Positions 60,007-64,000 of a DNA stretch of 64,000 nt are shown here, piece after piece. Both the position numbers and the translations under genes were made by a program. The stretch lies in assembly GCA_040217155.1 (NCBI GenBank), contig JAVJNS010000014.1:124001-188000 (forward strand), in the 5' to 3' direction. Origin of the DNA: Pelagibius sp040217155 (GTDB lineage: Bacteria > Pseudomonadota > Alphaproteobacteria > Kiloniellales > Kiloniellaceae). Below the pieces are notes generated by a model that was given only the letters and a program-made list of their open reading frames with translations, did not search any database and had not been told where the DNA came from. The stretch's first letter is position 1. Each line of letters begins with the position of its first letter.

Positions 60007-60144
60007 ATGTTCCCGCGGCCGGCGGTCAGTTCTTCACCGCTTGCTGTGGCGCTTTGTAATTAGGACTCTCGGCATTTTGGGGCTCGACGCGGCGCTGTGT
60101 CATTCGCTATAGGGGCCGATCTTCCGTCCATTGGAGTCGGTGCC

Positions 60145-60498
60145 ATGATCGTGGTCTACGGGTTGAAGTCTTGCGACAGCTGCCGCAAGGCGGTGAAGCT
60201 GCTGCAGGCTGGCGGACAGTCGTATCGCTTTCATGACCTGCGCGACGACGGCTTGCCGGAGGGGCGGCTTGCCCAATGGCTGGAGCGGCTTGGCTGGGAG
60301 AGGCTGCTCAACCGCCGCAGCACCACGTGGCGCGAGCTTCGAGAGACTGAAAAGTCGAATCTCGACGCGCCGGGCGCCGCCCGCTTGTTGGCTGAGAATC
60401 CCACGCTCATCAAGCGCCCCGTTGTCGAGGCCGGCGAGAGACTGCTGGTTGGCTTTGCACCGGCCGAACAGGCGATCCTGACGGGGTTGTCCGGCTAA
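60145..60498 (+). CDS. ArsC/Spx family reductase-like protein
   Basis: 117 residues from the ATG at 60145. Thioredoxin-like ArsC fold: 'MIVVYGLKSCDSCRKAVKLL' with C-x2-C, 'YRFHDLRDDGLPEGRLAQWL', 'LLNRRSTTWRELRETEKSNL' and 'NPTLIKRPVVEAGERLLVGF'. It matches the YffB/ArsC-like group whose substrate is glutathione-related and not surely arsenate. It is followed by an MFS gene after about 150 bp. Confidence 0.87.
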   Translation: MIVVYGLKSCDSCRKAVKLLQAGGQSYRFHDLRDDGLPEGRLAQWLERLGWERLLNRRSTTWRELRETEKSNLDAPGAARLLAENPTLIKRPVVEAGERLLVGFAPAEQAILTGLSG

Positions 60499-60650
60499 TT
60501 TGCTGGCGGCCCTGCCATAAGCCTGAGCCGATCTCGGGGTTTTCGGTCATTCCGCGCCCGGCTGGAGACGCAAATCTGCAAGCATGACCCTTGGCGGCAC
60601 TGCATAAGCGGGGTCGGACGAATTTCGGTTTCTGGCGCGGGTTTATTCTG

Positions 60651-61946
60651 ATGTTGGCAGCGGTTAAATCGGCCTGGGCGCTTTTTGTCGGGCTTGGCAT
60701 GCTGATGCTGGGCAACGGCCTGCAGAACTCGTTGCTGGGTATCCGCGCCGGCGTGGAAGCATTCCCGACCGAAGCGACGGGCCTTATCATGGCTTGCTAC
60801 TATGTCGGTTTGCTGGCTGGCGCCTTCGTCACGCCGAAGGTGGTCGGCAACGTCGGCCACGTGCGCACCTTCGCCGCGCTGGCCTCGACCGCATCAACCG
60901 CGGCCCTCGTCCACGCGGTCTTCGTCGATCCTTGGGCGTGGGGCGCCATGCGCATGGTGACCGGCTTCTGCTACGCGGGCCTCTATGTCGTTGCTGAATC
61001 CTGGTTGAATGACCGCGCCACCAACGAGACCCGGGGCACGTTGCTGTCGGTCTATATGGTAGTGGTGCTGGGCGGATTGGCGGCCAGCCAATTCCTGTTG
61101 AACCTTGCCGACCCGAACAGCTTCGTGCTCTTCGTCCTGGCTTCCGTCCTGGTCTCGATGGCGCTGGTGCCGATTGCCGTCTCTGTTGTGCCAACGCCGG
61201 ACTTCACGGCGCCGGAACCGCTAGGGTTGCGCGCCCTCTACCGCACCTCGCCGCTTGGAACGATTGGCGCCCTGGGCACCGGCATGGCCAATGCAGCGCT
61301 CTTTTCAATGGCGGCGGTCTATGCCGGCGCCATCGGACTTACGGTGCCGCAGATCGCCATCTTCGTCAGCGCCAACGTTTTGGGCGGCATGGCCTTCCAA
61401 TGGCCGATCGGCCGGCTGTCGGACAAGCTCGACCGGCGCCTGGTGCTGACCGCCGTGACCTTCGCCGCGGTTCTGGCTGCCCTGGCCGCCGCCCTGGCCG
61501 CCGTTCTGGCCGGCGGCGGCGATGTGATTGCCCTCTACGCGATGATGTTTCTGCTCGGCGGCATGAGTTTTCCGATGTACTCGCTCTGCATCGCGCATAC
61601 GAACGACTATCTCACCCCCAAGCAGATGGTGTCGGCGAGCGGGACACTTATGATGGTGGGCGGTGCCGGCGCCATTTTCGGGCCGATTGTCGTCTCGCTG
61701 CTGATGCGCGAGATGGGGAGCGACGGTTTCTTCGTCTGCATCGGCGCGGTGCATGCCGCCATCGGCGTCTTCGCGCTCTATCGGATGGCGCGCCGGGCGC
61801 CGCTGCCGCTGACCGAGCAGGGCGCAAGCGTGCCGGTGGCAAGCACTGTCAGCGCCCCCACGGCCGCCCTGCCGGCTGGTGCGGTGCGCGATCAAATGGA
61901 TCGTGACCTCGCCTTTCTGGCCGGGCCGCGGTTGCGGCGGCATTGA
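60651..61946 (+). CDS. MFS transporter, YcaD-like
   Basis: 431 residues from the ATG at 60651, with twelve predicted helices. 'IRAGVEAFPTEATGLIMACY', 'RTFAALASTASTAALVHAVF', 'GFCYAGLYVVAESWLNDRAT' and 'NETRGTLLSVYMVVVLGGLA' are typical of the YcaD subgroup, as is 'FQWPIGRLSDKLDRRLVL'. The substrate is unknown. The C-terminal 45 residues are a soluble Ala/Pro-rich tail. Confidence 0.87.
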   Translation: MLAAVKSAWALFVGLGMLMLGNGLQNSLLGIRAGVEAFPTEATGLIMACYYVGLLAGAFVTPKVVGNVGHVRTFAALASTASTAALVHAVFVDPWAWGAMRMVTGFCYAGLYVVAESWLNDRATNETRGTLLSVYMVVVLGGLAASQFLLNLADPNSFVLFVLASVLVSMALVPIAVSVVPTPDFTAPEPLGLRALYRTSPLGTIGALGTGMANAALFSMAAVYAGAIGLTVPQIAIFVSANVLGGMAFQWPIGRLSDKLDRRLVLTAVTFAAVLAALAAALAAVLAGGGDVIALYAMMFLLGGMSFPMYSLCIAHTNDYLTPKQMVSASGTLMMVGGAGAIFGPIVVSLLMREMGSDGFFVCIGAVHAAIGVFALYRMARRAPLPLTEQGASVPVASTVSAPTAALPAGAVRDQMDRDLAFLAGPRLRRH

Positions 61947-62106
61947 GTCAGCGTCAAGGCTTCTCGCACTGCACCCAGCGCCGCCCGAATCTGGTCCTTT
62001 AGTCGAGCGTCGAATGCGGCGTGACCAGACCCAAGCCCAGATACAAGCCCAGAAGAGCGCCCGCTTCCTAAGTCAATTTTTACCAAGAAGCGCTATGACT
62101 CAGTGT

Positions 62107-62136
62107 TTTCGCAACTGCAAAATCGCACTTGCGAAA
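62107..62136 (+). promoter_or_regulatory. Inverted repeat upstream of the MaoC gene
   Basis: TTTCGCAA (62107-62114) and TTGCGAAA (62129-62136) are perfect inverted copies 14 bp apart, 90 bp before the MaoC start. A second dyad TATATT-CGA-AATATA lies between them and the gene. The A+T-rich stretch suggests a regulated promoter. The regulator is unknown. Confidence 0.4.
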
Positions 62137-62226
62137 GGGTGGCCAGTCTTATAGATTTACCACAATAAAATTACGTCTCATGACGTATATTCGAAATATA
62201 ATTACGATGATAGAGGTATCGAACGG

Positions 62227-62721
62227 ATGCAGGAAAAGTACGGCTATTTCATTGAAGATCTTTCCGTCGGCATGACGGCGGTCTTTGCCAAGACGGTGAC
62301 AGACGCCGACATCACGATGTTCGCCGGCATCTCGGGCGATACGAATCCCGTTCATCTGGACGAAAGCTTTGCGGAGAAGACCATGTTTGCTGGGCGGATC
62401 GCCCACGGCATGCTGTCTGCCAGCTTCATTTCCACGGTCTTCGGCACCCGTCTGCCGGGACCGGGCTGCATCTATCTGCGCCAGGACCTGCGCTTCAAGG
62501 CACCGGTCAAGGTCGGCGATACCGTGGAAGCCAGGGTTACAGTGAAGGAGATTCTGTCGCAGAAGAAACGTGTCACCTTCGATACGGTCTGCACTGTCGA
62601 CGAGACTGTGGTTCTGGAAGGCGAGGCTTCGTTGATGGTCCAGGCTCGCGCGGATGTCCTGGGCAAGTCTGGCGAGGTATCCAACCAGGATGACCCGACG
62701 CCCATTCAAGCGGCTGAATAG
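62227..62721 (+). CDS. MaoC family (R)-specific enoyl-CoA hydratase
   Basis: 164 residues, one hot-dog domain. The hydratase 2 motif is 'ADITMFAGISGDTNPVHLDE' with catalytic Asp and His (D-x4-H), followed by 'FAGRIAHGMLSASFISTVFG' and 'YLRQDLRFKAPVKVGDTVEA'. This matches PhaJ-type enzymes that supply (R)-3-hydroxyacyl-CoA for polyhydroxyalkanoate or run fatty acid oxidation backwards. It is too short for mesaconyl-CoA hydratase (about 340 residues). Stands alone with its own promoter region. Confidence 0.88.
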   Translation: MQEKYGYFIEDLSVGMTAVFAKTVTDADITMFAGISGDTNPVHLDESFAEKTMFAGRIAHGMLSASFISTVFGTRLPGPGCIYLRQDLRFKAPVKVGDTVEARVTVKEILSQKKRVTFDTVCTVDETVVLEGEASLMVQARADVLGKSGEVSNQDDPTPIQAAE

Positions 62722-62958
62722 TCCACCGCCGGCGCCCCGCTGGTTCTCATATTCTCTCTCTTTACTTACTCACAGCACTGCACTTGCTCACAGGTCTGGC
62801 TTGTGAAGCGCCGCAGCGCTGGCCCGAAGACGCGACGCGGGCTATGTTCCGCGCCTTGACCCCGGCGACGTCGCGGCGGCCCCTGTGTGGCGGCCGCTTC
62901 CTTGGGCCGGGTTCTTTCGTTGACAGGCCCAACCGAAGGCGTCAGACCAGCCGATCTC

Positions 62959-63918
62959 ATGGCAATTTTCCGGCATAGCAGCGATCCCCCCGCCGAAGCG
63001 AGAGGCGCAGTGGTGGTCATCGGCAATTTCGACGGGGTGCACCGTGGTCACCAGTTGCTGCTGGCCGACGCGCGCCGGCTTGCCGATGCGATGTCAGCGC
63101 CGATGGTGGTGCTCACCTTCGAGCCGCATCCGCGCTCGGTCTTCCTGCCCGAACAGCCGCCCTTTCGCCTGACATCCCTGCGCGCCAAGGCGCATGCTCT
63201 TCAGGAAGCGGGTGTCGATCATCTCTTTGTCCTGCACTTCGACCGCACTTTCGCCTTGAAATCGGCCGGGGCCTTCGTCGAGGACATCCTGGTCGGCGAC
63301 CTGGCGGCGCGCCATGTGGTGGTGGGCTGGGATTTTTGTTTCGGGCACAAGCGCGCCGGCAACGTGGCACTGCTGAAATCCATGGGCGCCAAGCACGGCT
63401 TTGGCGTGACCGGCGTCGAGCCGGTCATGACCGGCGGCGGCGAGATCTACTCTTCCTCGATCATCCGCGAACACCTGCGTCAAGGCCGCCCGGCCACAGC
63501 GGCCGAATTGCTGGGCCGGCCCTGGGAAATCGAGGGTCGCGTCGAGCACGGCGATCAACGCGGCCGGACCATCGGGTTCGCCACCGCCAATATCGGCCTT
63601 GGCGATTACCTCCGCCCGGCCCTGGGGGTCTATGCGGTGCTGGCGGGGCGCGACCCGGGGGTGGAGCACGGCGGCGAGACCCGCTGGCTGCCCGGTGTGG
63701 CCAACCTCGGCCGGCGGCCGACAGTGGCGGGCGAGGACGTCCGCCTGGAGGTCCACCTCTTCGATTTTGCCGACGACATTTACGGTGAGACCTTACGGGT
63801 GCGCCTGATCGACTTCATCCGCGCGGAAAAGAAGTTTGACGGCCTCGGCGCTTTGCAGGCACAAATCGCCCTCGATTGTGGACAGGCCCGCGAAATTCTG
63901 GCTCAAGCCGGCACCTAA
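62959..63918 (+). CDS. ribF: Bifunctional riboflavin kinase/FAD synthetase
   Basis: 319 residues from the ATG at 62959 ('MAIFRHSSDPPAEARGAVVV'). N-terminal FAD synthetase: 'IGNFDGVHRGHQLLLADARR' (nucleotidyl motif) and 'GWDFCFGHKRAGNVALLKSM'. 'YSSSIIREHLRQG' precedes the C-terminal kinase with 'GRTIGFATANIGL', 'GVANLGRRPTVAGEDVRLEV' and 'HLFDFADDIYGETLRVRLID'. It turns riboflavin into FMN and FAD. It precedes ileS by 17 bp, the usual ribF-ileS order. Confidence 0.94.
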   Translation: MAIFRHSSDPPAEARGAVVVIGNFDGVHRGHQLLLADARRLADAMSAPMVVLTFEPHPRSVFLPEQPPFRLTSLRAKAHALQEAGVDHLFVLHFDRTFALKSAGAFVEDILVGDLAARHVVVGWDFCFGHKRAGNVALLKSMGAKHGFGVTGVEPVMTGGGEIYSSSIIREHLRQGRPATAAELLGRPWEIEGRVEHGDQRGRTIGFATANIGLGDYLRPALGVYAVLAGRDPGVEHGGETRWLPGVANLGRRPTVAGEDVRLEVHLFDFADDIYGETLRVRLIDFIRAEKKFDGLGALQAQIALDCGQAREILAQAGT

Positions 63919-63935
63919 CCAAGAAGCACCCCGCG

Positions 63936-64000
63936 ATGAGCGTAGACTACCGACCGACCGTTTTCTTGCCGAAGACCGACTTTCCGATGCGCGGAGGCCT
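63936..64000 (+). CDS. ileS: Isoleucyl-tRNA synthetase (5' end only)
   Basis: The first 21 codons, 'MSVDYRPTVFLPKTDFPMRG' and on, match the start of alphaproteobacterial IleS closely. The rest lies beyond the window. The ribF-ileS neighbourhood is widely conserved and supports the call. Confidence 0.85.
   Translation, partial: MSVDYRPTVFLPKTDFPMRGG

Noticed and set aside
61892..62086. Possible 64-codon minus-strand gene downstream of the MFS gene
   Set aside because: It needs a TTG start without ribosome site and runs into the antisense of the MFS gene.

Overview
The window is one GC-rich, densely packed stretch of an alphaproteobacterial chromosome, most likely a marine or aquatic member of the Rhodospirillales or a related order. 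This placement is inference. It rests on the divergent ccr/ecm pair and mcd of the ethylmalonyl-CoA pathway, a CpdR-type receiver with a TTAA-N7-TTAA (CtrA-like) box upstream, an ftsE-ftsX-ydcF-plsC block, argH-lptM-lysA, COQ7-type ubiquinone synthesis, and class II (B12-dependent) ribonucleotide reductase. No phage, transposase, CRISPR array or rRNA was seen. One tRNA (Leu, CAA) is present.

Layout. 0-3 kb: an operon of the bufferin type (YHS protein, DUF2282 precursor, DUF692/MNIO enzyme, DUF2063 partner, DoxX membrane protein), which makes a cysteine-modified, copper-handling RiPP. 3-10 kb: an SDR, a decayed small gene, nrdJ, and a plsC/ydcF/ftsX/ftsE run. 10-18.5 kb: a zinc-ribbon protein, cpdR, a large DUF4175 membrane protein, lysA-lptM-argH, a TlpA-like thioredoxin and a DUF6134 protein. 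18.5-25 kb: 3-hydroxybutyryl-CoA dehydrogenase, etfAB, a cobalamin adenosyltransferase, a HIG1-like protein, a LysE exporter, and a sigma factor/ferritin-like/cytochrome c set.

25-36 kb is an accessory-looking catabolic region. It holds a truncated 3-dehydroshikimate dehydratase-like gene, a Gfo/Idh/MocA oxidoreductase, an AroE-like dehydrogenase, and then a GntR-enolase superfamily-AapJQMP-aminotransferase IV cluster. That last cluster is bracketed by a degenerate copy of the mcd 3' end (28.4 kb) and the intact mcd 3' end (35.85 kb). 36-42 kb: mcd, a PhyH-like gene, ccr and divergent ecm. 42-46.5 kb: an orphan TRAP binding protein, an ACT-like protein, and a LysR-tmpA-tmpB set predicted to turn 2-(trimethylammonio)ethylphosphonate into glycine betaine and phosphate. 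46.5-64 kb: mainly housekeeping genes (Nudix, gluQ, alkA, coq7, dsbB, ribF, start of ileS), signalling proteins (a histidine kinase with a decayed receiver, two response regulators), a two-domain cold-shock protein, and a MITE-like inverted-repeat element at 47.4-47.7 kb.

Together, NrdJ, Ecm and the adenosyltransferase point to strong dependence on adenosylcobalamin. ETF, Mcd, Ccr, Ecm, 3-hydroxybutyryl-CoA dehydrogenase and a MaoC hydratase fit growth on C2 units or polyhydroxybutyrate turnover.
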